In this document: in pieces, positions 18,097-25,754 of the stretch
Layout: each line of letters starts with the position of its first letter
How positions within the stretch are numbered: the first letter of the stretch is position 1
Notes under the pieces: model-generated
Seen by the model: only the letters and a program-made list of their open reading frames with translations
What the model was told of the DNA's origin: nothing
The model's database searches: none
DNA from: JBGAJN01 sp044224905
GTDB lineage: Bacteria > Verrucomicrobiota > Verrucomicrobiia > Limisphaerales > JBGAJN01
Reading direction: 5' to 3'
NCBI GenBank assembly: GCA_044224905.1
Contig: JBGAJN010000002.1
Coordinates: 1,116,001-1,180,000 of the forward strand
DNA length: 64,000 nt
Made by a program: the position numbers and the translations under genes

Positions 18097-19593
18097 ATGG
18101 AATACGAAGCCGTGATCGGTCTGGAGACGCACGTCCAGCTCAAGACCAAATCGAAGATGTGGTGTGGTTGCGCGAATGAATTTGGCGCGCCGCCGAACTC
18201 CAACGTCTGCCCCATCTGCCTCGGGATGCCCGGCGTGTTGCCGGTGCCGAACGAGGAAGCGCTGCGTAAGACCGTGCTCACGGGCTACCTGCTCAACTGC
18301 TCCATTCCGCGCTTCGCGAAGTTCGACCGGAAAAACTATTTCTACCCGGACGCTTCGAAGAATTATCAACTTACGCAATACGACAAACCGTCCACGCTCG
18401 GCGGTTTCGTAGATTTCGAGTTCACCGGTGCAGGTTCAGTTGACGGTCTTGCGCGCGTGCGTATCACGCGGGCGCATCTCGAAGAGGACGTGGGGAAGAA
18501 TTCTCACTTCGATCGCCATAGCGGCGTGGACTTCAATCGCGCCGGCGTGCCCTTGCTTGAAATCGTTTCCGAGCCGGACATCACCAGTGCCGACATGGCC
18601 TACGAGTATCTCAACGCGCTGAAGGACATTCTGATCTACGGGGGCGTGAGCGATTGTGACATGGAAAAGGGAATGGTTCGTTGCGACGTGAACATCAGCG
18701 TGCGGCCGAAGGGCACGAAGGAACTTGGCGCGAAGATCGAAATCAAAAACATGAACAGCTTCTCCGGCGTGCGTCGCGCGGCGGAATACGAGATCGCACG
18801 GCAGATCGAGGTTGTCTCCAAGGGCGGTAAATTGATCCAGTCCACGCGCCGTTGGGACGATGTCGCGGGCATTACGGAGGAAATGCGCACGAAGGAACAC
18901 GCGCACGACTACCGGTATTTCCCGGAGCCTGACCTGATGCCGATGGAGCCGACAGATGAATGGATCGCCGAGGTGAAGTCGCGCGTCGTGGAACTTCCGC
19001 TCGCGCGGAAACTGCGGTTCATGCGCGATTATCAATTGCCCGTGAGCGATGCCGAAACGTTTAAGAACGATGTGCCCCTCGGAAATTATTTCGAAGGCCT
19101 CGCGAAGCAGTCGAAGAATCCCAAAGGCGTGGCGAACTGGGTCATCAATAATCTGCGCGCCAAGCTCACCGAGGCGAATGAAAAAGCTGCCGCCGAACAA
19201 CAAGCGATGGGCATCGAAGCGGCGGATATTCAACTCCTCACCGTCGCGGATTTGAAATTCAAACCGGAGGCGATTCTTGAACTCGTCGCCCTCGTCGACA
19301 GTGGCAAGATCAGCAGCAAGATCGCGCAGGACGTGTTCGCTGACATGTTTGCCACGGGCGAAGCACCCGGGGCTATCGTTGAGAAAAAGGGCCTCGCGCA
19401 AGTCAGCGACACGGGCGCGCTGGAGAAATTCTGCGAAGAAGTGATTGCGGCCAATCCGGGGCCCGCTGCTGATTTCAAAGCCGGTAAAGTCGCGGCGCTG
19501 AACTTCCTCAAAGGTCAGGTGATGAAGCTGAGCAAAGGTAAAGCGAACCCGGCGGTGATTGGCGAACTTCTCGAGAAGAAGCTGAAGAGCTGA
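18097..19593 (+). CDS. gatB: Aspartyl/glutamyl-tRNA amidotransferase subunit B
   Basis: 498 residues, full length. It begins MEYEAVIGLETHVQL and has the zinc-site cysteines in MWCGCANEFG and VCPICLGMPG and the GatB motif DFNRAGVPLLEIVSEPD. A C-terminal helical tail domain (about 350-495) contacts tRNA. GatB is the kinase/transamidase subunit of GatCAB, which converts misacylated Glu-tRNA(Gln) or Asp-tRNA(Asn). gatA and gatC are not adjacent. Confidence 0.97.
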   Translation: MEYEAVIGLETHVQLKTKSKMWCGCANEFGAPPNSNVCPICLGMPGVLPVPNEEALRKTVLTGYLLNCSIPRFAKFDRKNYFYPDASKNYQLTQYDKPSTLGGFVDFEFTGAGSVDGLARVRITRAHLEEDVGKNSHFDRHSGVDFNRAGVPLLEIVSEPDITSADMAYEYLNALKDILIYGGVSDCDMEKGMVRCDVNISVRPKGTKELGAKIEIKNMNSFSGVRRAAEYEIARQIEVVSKGGKLIQSTRRWDDVAGITEEMRTKEHAHDYRYFPEPDLMPMEPTDEWIAEVKSRVVELPLARKLRFMRDYQLPVSDAETFKNDVPLGNYFEGLAKQSKNPKGVANWVINNLRAKLTEANEKAAAEQQAMGIEAADIQLLTVADLKFKPEAILELVALVDSGKISSKIAQDVFADMFATGEAPGAIVEKKGLAQVSDTGALEKFCEEVIAANPGPAADFKAGKVAALNFLKGQVMKLSKGKANPAVIGELLEKKLKS

Positions 19594-19605
19594 GGGAGTG
19601 GCCGG

Positions 19606-21750
19606 TTACGGAACCACGCGCACGCGGTAAAATTGTTGGGCCGGCTGATTCGTATTGATCGTTTCCACGCTGACAGCGGTGCCGGAAGGATCGAGGACAT
19701 CGAAAGAGGGCCCGGGCACCCAGTTGGTGGCGCTGATCAAGTTGGTGCTGCGTTCGATGCTGACGCGCTGATCAGGAAAGGCGGAGAGAAGAAATGCGTT
19801 CTTCGTGTCGCCGCGACTGTAGGTGATGATGCTGGGCTGATTGGTGATCAAGCTGGTCTGGCTTCGTAGAATGGCTCCTTCGAATCCAACGGCGAGGAGC
19901 TGGCCATTGCCATTGTGAGTCACACCATAGAGAGATTTTCCGGTGATAGAGCCGCGATTCTGCCAACTGCTGAAACTGGTGGCGGATAGCACGGTGCCTT
20001 GATTGCCCACGATAAAATACGTCGAGTCCGCGTCATTGAGCAGAGTCGCGTCGTTGAGCCAGGCCGTGACGCCCGTGTTGCGAGCGGTCCAAGCGGTGCG
20101 GTTTACACTGGTCAACAAGGTTCCATTTTCACCCACGGCAAGGAACGTGTCTTTGAGATAACGAGCACGGAAGATCCAGTTCGTCGTTCCGCTGGCGATA
20201 CTCGTCCAACCATTCGTTGCGGTTGCGCTCGTCAGAATCGTTCCCCGAGACCCGACGGCCACGATGCCGGTATCGTTGGTGGCGAGGCCGGAAAGATACG
20301 AGGTGACGCCAGAAGTGCGGATCGTCCAGTTGGTGCCATTGTCAGCGCTCGTGAGGATCGTTCCGTTGGCGCCGCTGGCGACCCAGAGATTGCCGAAGCG
20401 GGTGATGCCGTGCAGGTCGTTGGTGGTGGGCGGCGGTTGCACAGCGTTCCATACGGCGCCGAGGGTGTTGATCGTGTTGGTCACGACATTAGTGACCGCT
20501 AAAACAACGTTTGTCGCCACGACGTTTGTGAAGCCGCGTTCGCTGCGGAGGATGGTTCCCTTGTTGCCGACGGCGATGATGGTGTTGGTGTCACCCGCTA
20601 TGCCGAGGAGAATGGAATTGGTCGCGGCAGCTGGAGTCAATTCGAGTGACCAACCAATCCCCCCGTCACTGGTGAGCAGCGTGCCGAAGTCACCGATGGC
20701 GACGTAAAAATCGGGCAAGCGCAACACGTCCCAGAGCCAGTTGCGCACGGGATCGCTGTGCGTCAGCCACGTGTAGTTGGGCGCAGCGTTGGTGTTGAAG
20801 CCCTGCACGGTCATGCCGGAATGGCCGGCGATGAGGAACTGGTTTGAGAGCCAATTGGCGGAGAAATAAGTCCAGCGCGGCGGGCGATTCGAGTTCGCCG
20901 TGGCCGCGATTTCATCGACGAATACGGGCGGAAAACCAGGCGCGATGCGCACTTGAGGATCACCAACGATCAATGTGTTCGTGCCATCTCCCGCTCCATC
21001 AAAAACGGAATTCGTGCTGACGAATGTGTGGCTGACCCAAGTCTGTCCGTCCGGACTGGAAATCACCGTGCCGTTGTCACCGAAGGCGAAGAAGCGACCG
21101 TTGAAGAATCCGACAAAGTTCAAAAAATTGGTCGTGCCGCTCGTCGACGGGTTCCAACTGCTGCCGCTGCTGCTGCGGGCAACGAACCCATTTTCGCCGA
21201 CGCAGACGTATCTACTGTTTCCGAAGGCAACTCCAGTGAGCCAAGGCGTATTCGGGAAGGACACCGTCTCGCGTGTCCAGTTGGTTCCCGTGGAACTTGT
21301 ATAGATCGCCGAGTTGTCACCCACTGCAACGGCGAGGGTGTCGGACGCGGTGACGGCTTCCAGCCAATCGGTCGTCGCCGGGGAGACGGTTGCCGGTTGG
21401 ATCAATTCAAGCGAATCGGCAAATCTTATGAGCCCGTTTTCACCCGTGATGATCAGGCGATCGCCGAGGAAGGTGGCGGCGCGGAGGGCGTTCGTTACAC
21501 CGCTGTCGAGCGGTTGCCAGAAAATCAAATCGCTGCTCGCGTAAATTTGGCCGCGATCGCCGACCTGCACTGTCAGGTCGAGATGCGACGTCATGTCGTA
21601 GACGTTATTTCCGTGTGGAGTGGGATTGGACCAGCGCCAACGCAGGGGATACGTGAGCGTGAATGCCGTCGCGAAATTTTCGCCCGCCACCGTCAGCAGC
21701 AACAATAGCCAAAACCATCGGCTGGTTATGGTGGGGCCAGATTTAGACAT
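19606..21750 (-). CDS. Secreted BNR/Ycf48-like beta-propeller protein
   Basis: 714 residues with an N-terminal hydrophobic signal segment (WFWLLLLLTVAGENFATAF). At least ten repeats of the type VAVGDNGTILTSxDGxxW are visible from about 40 to 610, the repeat of Ycf48-like and BNR propellers. A short C-terminal beta domain ends in QQFYRVRVVP, the ending seen on many exoproteins of this lineage. Function is unknown; extracellular binding is likely. It follows the sensor kinase gene by 8 bases on the same strand, so it may be the last gene of the sigma-54 operon. Confidence 0.75.
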   Translation of the reverse strand: MSKSGPTITSRWFWLLLLLTVAGENFATAFTLTYPLRWRWSNPTPHGNNVYDMTSHLDLTVQVGDRGQIYASSDLIFWQPLDSGVTNALRAATFLGDRLIITGENGLIRFADSLELIQPATVSPATTDWLEAVTASDTLAVAVGDNSAIYTSSTGTNWTRETVSFPNTPWLTGVAFGNSRYVCVGENGFVARSSSGSSWNPSTSGTTNFLNFVGFFNGRFFAFGDNGTVISSPDGQTWVSHTFVSTNSVFDGAGDGTNTLIVGDPQVRIAPGFPPVFVDEIAATANSNRPPRWTYFSANWLSNQFLIAGHSGMTVQGFNTNAAPNYTWLTHSDPVRNWLWDVLRLPDFYVAIGDFGTLLTSDGGIGWSLELTPAAATNSILLGIAGDTNTIIAVGNKGTILRSERGFTNVVATNVVLAVTNVVTNTINTLGAVWNAVQPPPTTNDLHGITRFGNLWVASGANGTILTSADNGTNWTIRTSGVTSYLSGLATNDTGIVAVGSRGTILTSATATNGWTSIASGTTNWIFRARYLKDTFLAVGENGTLLTSVNRTAWTARNTGVTAWLNDATLLNDADSTYFIVGNQGTVLSATSFSSWQNRGSITGKSLYGVTHNGNGQLLAVGFEGAILRSQTSLITNQPSIITYSRGDTKNAFLLSAFPDQRVSIERSTNLISATNWVPGPSFDVLDPSGTAVSVETINTNQPAQQFYRVRVVP

Positions 21751-21758
21751 CGTGCAAA

Positions 21759-23213
21759 CTACAGTCGTTTAGGAACAGTTTCAGACGGCGCGTCCAGCAC
21801 GGCACTGCGGCAGACGCCGGCCGGAATACGTAAAGCGAATATAGTGCCCGATTCGGAAGTGTTTTCCAGAAATAATGTGCAGTTTAGAGCGAGGGCGAGC
21901 TGCCGGCTAATCGCAAGTCCGAGACCGGTTCCACCGGGTTTCGTGGAATTCACCGGCATGAACAGATTGGCCTGCGCTTCCGGGGGAATGCCCCGACCTT
22001 CGTCGATGACGCGGCAGAGAACGTCTTCATTCTCACGGGTGATACTCAGCGTGACGATGCCGCCGTCGGGTGACGCTTGGATGGCATTCTGAGTCAAGTT
22101 GACCAGCACGAGCGAAATCAAATTGCCGGCGTGATTGTTGACCGTCGTGACGACGTTGACTTGCGACTTCAGTTCGACCCCGGTTTGCGCGGCGAGCGGA
22201 CGAGCGCGGGCGCAAACGGTCACCGCCAGTTCCTCGACGGAAATTTCGTAAGTCGTGCCTGATTGGTCTTCGCGCAGCACGCGTACGACTTCGTTGACCA
22301 TTTCCTGCATCCGGCGTGTCGTTTCGGCTGCCGCAAGCCAGGCGGAATCGTTACCGGGCCGGCCGGCATTTTCGGACGCGAGCGCTTGCAGTCCGAATAG
22401 GGGATTCTTGAGGCCATGAATCAAATGTGCGGACACCGCGCCCAATGCGGCAGACTTGGCGGAGAGCGCGAGTTCTTGATTCGCCCGAGTGAGGCTCGCG
22501 GAGCGTTTCGCCAGTTCTGTATGGGCGCGTTCAAGGCGGCCAAAGGCCCAGCGCAGTCCCATAGCGATGAGAAATGTTCCGGCCACGCCCACGGCAATTG
22601 CTAGGATCAACAAGTTCCGATCGAGGCGCGCGAATTCCGCGGCGACGCTTTCTCCGGAGATGATGAATTGCGCGAACGCCTGTACTTGAGCCTGATGGCG
22701 GATTTGCAACGGGACATTCGCTTCGAGCAAAGGGATGAATCGCGCAGGCGGGGAGTCTTTGGAATCGCGATACAAGACGTTTTCCAGATCCCCGTGCTCG
22801 ATGAAATGCGATATCGGCTGAGCGGAACGGAGCGTTGCCGCATCGGCTTCCGGCAGGCGCCCGTCGCGAGCGTTGATTGGAAATGAGGCGACGAATTGTC
22901 CGGTTGAATCAAACAAGCGCGCGGCGATGATGCCTTTGAGGCGTGACGCTTTGAGCAGCGCTTGAAATTGCCCGGCCTCGCCGAGTTCAGGACTCTTGGT
23001 GTCTTCGGCGATCTCCGCGCAGATCATGGTCGCCACCGCGTGAAGGCTTTCGCCGTCGCGGTTGAGAATCTGGAGGCGGATTTGTTGGCGGAGATAATAC
23101 GAAACCAGCCCCAGCGCGGCGGCGAGCACGATCAAGGTCAACGCAGCGACGAGCCATGGCAACGCCGCGACGAGCAGCGGCTTTTTGGTCGGGTTGCGAG
23201 GTTTCATGTTCAA
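21759..23213 (-). CDS. Membrane sensor histidine kinase (NtrB/ZraS-like)
   Basis: 484 residues. Membrane segments at about 13-38 and 195-217 enclose a periplasmic sensor region. The phospho-acceptor region has HLIHGLKNPLFG (His near 264). ATPase motifs: NLTQNAIQASPDGG (N box), DEGRGIP (G1), GGTGLGLAISR (G2). A TTG at 23213 has GGAG six bases upstream; an ATG two codons on is the alternative. It directly follows the beta-barrel gene and is probably the cognate kinase of the NtrC-type regulator at 25745-27157. Confidence 0.88.
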   Translation of the reverse strand: MNMKPRNPTKKPLLVAALPWLVAALTLIVLAAALGLVSYYLRQQIRLQILNRDGESLHAVATMICAEIAEDTKSPELGEAGQFQALLKASRLKGIIAARLFDSTGQFVASFPINARDGRLPEADAATLRSAQPISHFIEHGDLENVLYRDSKDSPPARFIPLLEANVPLQIRHQAQVQAFAQFIISGESVAAEFARLDRNLLILAIAVGVAGTFLIAMGLRWAFGRLERAHTELAKRSASLTRANQELALSAKSAALGAVSAHLIHGLKNPLFGLQALASENAGRPGNDSAWLAAAETTRRMQEMVNEVVRVLREDQSGTTYEISVEELAVTVCARARPLAAQTGVELKSQVNVVTTVNNHAGNLISLVLVNLTQNAIQASPDGGIVTLSITRENEDVLCRVIDEGRGIPPEAQANLFMPVNSTKPGGTGLGLAISRQLALALNCTLFLENTSESGTIFALRIPAGVCRSAVLDAPSETVPKRL

Positions 23214-24386
23214 TTAATACTCCCAGCCGACGCCGGCGAGAACTTTGTTCGCGGTGTATTCGTCGAGTTTTTGGTTGGAAATGGATTGTTCCCGGCCGAA
23301 TTCCAGAAACACCCGCCACTGTTTGGAAAGATGGCGAGTCACCTGAATGTCGATGTCACTTCCGATGCGATGTCGGCGGTTGGTGAATAGCGGCGCCGCG
23401 GTCTGCAGGTCGAAATTGTAATAGGATACGCGGCCTTCGATCGAGATTTCCCAATCCGCGCTGCGGTAGCGCAACTGCTCGCGGAGCTGCGAGCGCTTGT
23501 AGCTGAAGTATCCGCTGCCGTTGTCTTCGTTGCGTTCGAATTGCAGGCGGGTGCGACTGCGCCAGCGGCGGCGCTCGTCCCAGTAGTGGTTGTTTTCCAC
23601 TTCGAAGCCCTGCATGTGATACCGAAGGTGAGTGTCGGGAACTCCGACTCCCGCAGCAGTGAATTGCCGGCGGTGATCGTAACGGCGGTCGTGAAACCAG
23701 ATGCTGAACGCCAGATCGGACTTGGGGTGATATTTGAAATCGAGCGTGAGTTTCGGCCCCGTTTCCCAGTAGTCGTCGAGATCATCCGAAGTGAAAACCT
23801 GACGCTGAACGAGAAACTCGAGCTGCACCGAAGTGTTCGCCGCAAAATCCCAGCGCAGTTCCGGAGTGCTGGCGAATTGATGTCCTCGCGCCAGCAGGGT
23901 CGTGAGGTTGGTCTCCGTGATGGACGCGTCAAATACTTCGTCGAGATAGAGGTATTGGGCGTTCAGGTTGACGTGGAAGTCCTCGGCAAAGCTCGCTTTT
24001 ATCTGGGCAATGGCAACGAGGGTTTGCTCTTTGTGAATACCTCGCCCGTCTGGATATCGAGTGTCCTCGCCGTTCAGGAAGAAGTTGAACTGGGGGCCAT
24101 CCAGCGGCAGTCGCGAAACCCCGGCATCGAGAGTGGTTCGGATCACGTAGCTGTGTTCGCGATTCACGTCCGAAAGCAACAAGTTGTCTTTGTAGCCCGC
24201 GCCGGCCGAGATTTCAGTTGTGAATACCCAAGGGGAAACTGGCGGAGCAAATCGGCTGTCGGCCGCGGCGGCGATCTGCGCGAGGAAGCCCAGACCGCTG
24301 ACCAGTGCAATTGGGATGAGTCCCTGAGCCACGCTGGAAACGGGTATCCGGGCGCTGGAGCACCGGCAGGAACTGGGGTTTTCCAC
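23214..24386 (-). CDS. Outer-membrane beta-barrel protein
   Basis: 390 residues from a GTG start. A signal-like hydrophobic segment (IPIALVSGLGFLAQIAAA) is preceded by a Cys/Arg-rich leader, so an internal start is possible. The rest is alternating amphipathic beta-strands rich in Tyr/Trp/Arg (for example VFTTEISAGAGYKDNLLLSDVN) and ends in an aromatic residue (VGWEY), as expected for a barrel. It resembles outer-membrane proteins of exopolysaccharide or sorting clusters, but I cannot name a family. It is 12 bases downstream of the first coiled-coil gene and abuts the kinase gene. Confidence 0.72.
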   Translation of the reverse strand: MENPSSCRCSSARIPVSSVAQGLIPIALVSGLGFLAQIAAAADSRFAPPVSPWVFTTEISAGAGYKDNLLLSDVNREHSYVIRTTLDAGVSRLPLDGPQFNFFLNGEDTRYPDGRGIHKEQTLVAIAQIKASFAEDFHVNLNAQYLYLDEVFDASITETNLTTLLARGHQFASTPELRWDFAANTSVQLEFLVQRQVFTSDDLDDYWETGPKLTLDFKYHPKSDLAFSIWFHDRRYDHRRQFTAAGVGVPDTHLRYHMQGFEVENNHYWDERRRWRSRTRLQFERNEDNGSGYFSYKRSQLREQLRYRSADWEISIEGRVSYYNFDLQTAAPLFTNRRHRIGSDIDIQVTRHLSKQWRVFLEFGREQSISNQKLDEYTANKVLAGVGWEY

Positions 24387-24398
24387 CGTTGCGTCGGG

Positions 24399-24884
24399 TT
24401 ACTGGCGATTGCGACCACGGCCGCTGGATTTATCTTTTGCGTCGTCGACCGCCCGCTTCAAATCATCGCTGAGCTCGTTCTTGATCGTTTCGCTCCGCTC
24501 GCGGAGTTGATCGCGGAACTTCTTTTGTTGCTCTTTCCACTGCTCGAGATTTTCTTTCTGCTGCTCGCGAATCTGCTCGCGCTGAGCTTCGGCGGCGTCC
24601 TTCAACTGCTTTTGAAGTTCCTTTTCTTTCTGCAAAAAGGACTCGCGTTCATTCTCAAATTTTTTGACGAGGCTCTTGACCTCTTGATCGCTGCCGGACC
24701 GCTCGGGGCGATTGTCGTTCCCGCCGCCTTTTCCGTGGCGACCAGAAATGGTGGGATGGCTCGAAATCTTTGGGCGGTCTTCGCGACGATCGTCGCTGCC
24801 CTCATTTTCGTTCTCCGCGGCGCTAACGACATTCGCCAGCGCCATGAGCGCGGTCATCAGAAGAAGGCGAATTGAAGTTGTCAT
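24399..24884 (-). CDS. Secreted coiled-coil protein A (sigma-54 operon)
   Basis: 161 residues: signal peptide (MTTSIRLLLMTALMALANVVSA), a polar linker with DDRREDRP, then a highly charged coiled coil (about 65-150, repeated E/K/Q/R with Leu spacing) ending in IKNELSDDLKRAVDDA. It is a clear paralogue of the 154-residue protein encoded at 25115-25579, which shares the linker motif and C-terminal pattern. A -24/-12 promoter lies 15 bases before the ATG, and two upstream palindromes suggest control by the neighbouring NtrC-type regulator. It is first in an operon with the beta-barrel and kinase genes. The function is unknown; a periplasmic role is inferred. Confidence 0.8.
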   Translation of the reverse strand: MTTSIRLLLMTALMALANVVSAAENENEGSDDRREDRPKISSHPTISGRHGKGGGNDNRPERSGSDQEVKSLVKKFENERESFLQKEKELQKQLKDAAEAQREQIREQQKENLEQWKEQQKKFRDQLRERSETIKNELSDDLKRAVDDAKDKSSGRGRNRQ

Positions 24885-24898
24885 GGCGGAATTTATAA

Positions 24899-24914
24899 AG
24901 CCAGCATCGTGCCA
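24899..24914 (-). promoter_or_regulatory. Sigma-54 (-24/-12) promoter of coiled-coil gene A operon
   Basis: Minus strand reads TGGCACG-ATGC-TGGCT, matching TGGCACG-N4-TTGCW except one base, with the invariant GG and GC ten bases apart. The predicted start of transcription is near 24888, only about 4 bases before the ATG. Confidence 0.8.
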
Positions 24915-24997
24915 TGGATGTCAACCGCACAAAGTCGCCGAAAGTAGGCGAATTTCACTTGGTTTGGTCGGCTTCACGGTGCTTTGTTTAAAGTGGG

Positions 24998-25013
24998 CGG
25001 GGAATAGCTCCCA
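24998..25013 (-). promoter_or_regulatory. Enhancer palindrome, promoter-proximal site (gene A)
   Basis: Minus strand TGGGAGCTATTCCCCG, one of four copies of a TGGGnGCTATTCCCCA motif in this locus. Its centre is about 117 bases upstream of the predicted transcription start, a usual distance for sigma-54 activator sites. Confidence 0.65.
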
Positions 25014-25039
25014 ATCTTGCTGGTTCGTGCAATGGTTTC

Positions 25040-25055
25040 TGGGTGCTATTCCCCA
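25040..25055 (+). promoter_or_regulatory. Enhancer palindrome, distal site (gene A)
   Basis: TGGGTGCTATTCCCCA, a partly palindromic copy of the locus motif, 42 bases (about four helical turns) from the proximal site and about 159 bases upstream of the predicted start. Confidence 0.65.
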
Positions 25056-25114
25056 CTGGTTTGCGCGGGGTTCTGTTGGTTTATCGAGTCGGTTTCGTTA
25101 CTTGGGAAGTTGGT

Positions 25115-25579
25115 TTACCGGCGGCGGCGACCTGAGTCGGAGCTGGAGTCCACCACGCGGCGAATCTCCTCGTTCAGCTCATTCTTGATTTCATTTTGCC
25201 GTTCGCGGTTGTGATCTCGTAGTTCGCGCTGACGATCGTTCTGTTCCTTCACCAGCTCTTTCGCCTGCTCACGCAATTGTTCGCGCTGGGACTCGGCGGT
25301 GTCGCGTAACTCCTTGTGCCGCTCGACTTCGCGTTTGATGACGGTTTCGCGGTGGGTCTCGGTTTCTTTCGTCAGTTTATCGAGCTCGCTGTCGTTTTCG
25401 ATGCGGCTGGGACGGTTGTCACCGTGGCGGCGACCCGAGAGATGTTGGTGGTTGCGAATCAAAGGGCGATCTTCGCGGCGATCGTCAGTTCCGGGCGGAT
25501 CATCCAGCCCAGCGGCTACCAACGAAGTAGCGCTGGCGATCAGGGCGGCGATCAAAATTGTTTTAGATGCGAGGCGCAT
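25115..25579 (-). CDS. Secreted coiled-coil protein B (paralogue of A)
   Basis: 154 residues: signal peptide (MRLASKTILIAALIASATSLVA), linker with DDRREDRP, then a charged coiled coil (about 55-145) ending IKNELNEEIRRVVDSSSD. The order of parts and the end motif match the protein at 24399-24884, so the two arose by duplication. It has its own -24/-12 promoter at the same 15-base distance from the ATG and its own pair of upstream palindromes. It lies between gene A and the NtrC-type regulator gene. Function is unknown. Confidence 0.78.
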   Translation of the reverse strand: MRLASKTILIAALIASATSLVAAGLDDPPGTDDRREDRPLIRNHQHLSGRRHGDNRPSRIENDSELDKLTKETETHRETVIKREVERHKELRDTAESQREQLREQAKELVKEQNDRQRELRDHNRERQNEIKNELNEEIRRVVDSSSDSGRRRR

Positions 25580-25593
25580 ACGCTTGTCCCTTT

Positions 25594-25609
25594 AGCGAGC
25601 GCCGTGCCA
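25594..25609 (-). promoter_or_regulatory. Sigma-54 (-24/-12) promoter of coiled-coil gene B
   Basis: Minus strand TGGCACG-GCGC-TCGCT, one mismatch to TGGCACG-N4-TTGCW. The distance to the ATG (15 bases) is identical to that at gene A. Predicted start near 25583. Confidence 0.8.
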
Positions 25610-25695
25610 TCAGGGAATGATCGAGTAAACCTCAATGAATATGGGCTTCCGCTGGCGAAGATCCCTGATAAGGCTCGGAAAATACCCCGTCCGCT

Positions 25696-25711
25696 TGGGG
25701 GTAAACACCCA
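25696..25711 (+). promoter_or_regulatory. Enhancer palindrome, proximal site (gene B)
   Basis: TGGGGGTAAACACCCA, a more diverged copy of the locus motif with a good outer palindrome (TGGG/CCCA). Its centre is about 120 bases upstream of the predicted start, matching the proximal site of gene A. Confidence 0.55.
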
Positions 25712-25738
25712 GCGATCCGTCGGTATGGCGTTTTGGGT

Positions 25739-25754
25739 TGGGGGCTATTCCCCA
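25739..25754 (+). promoter_or_regulatory. Enhancer palindrome, distal site (gene B)
   Basis: TGGGGGCTATTCCCCA, 43 bases from the proximal site and about 163 bases upstream of the predicted start. It overlaps the last codons and stop of the regulator gene. Confidence 0.65.
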
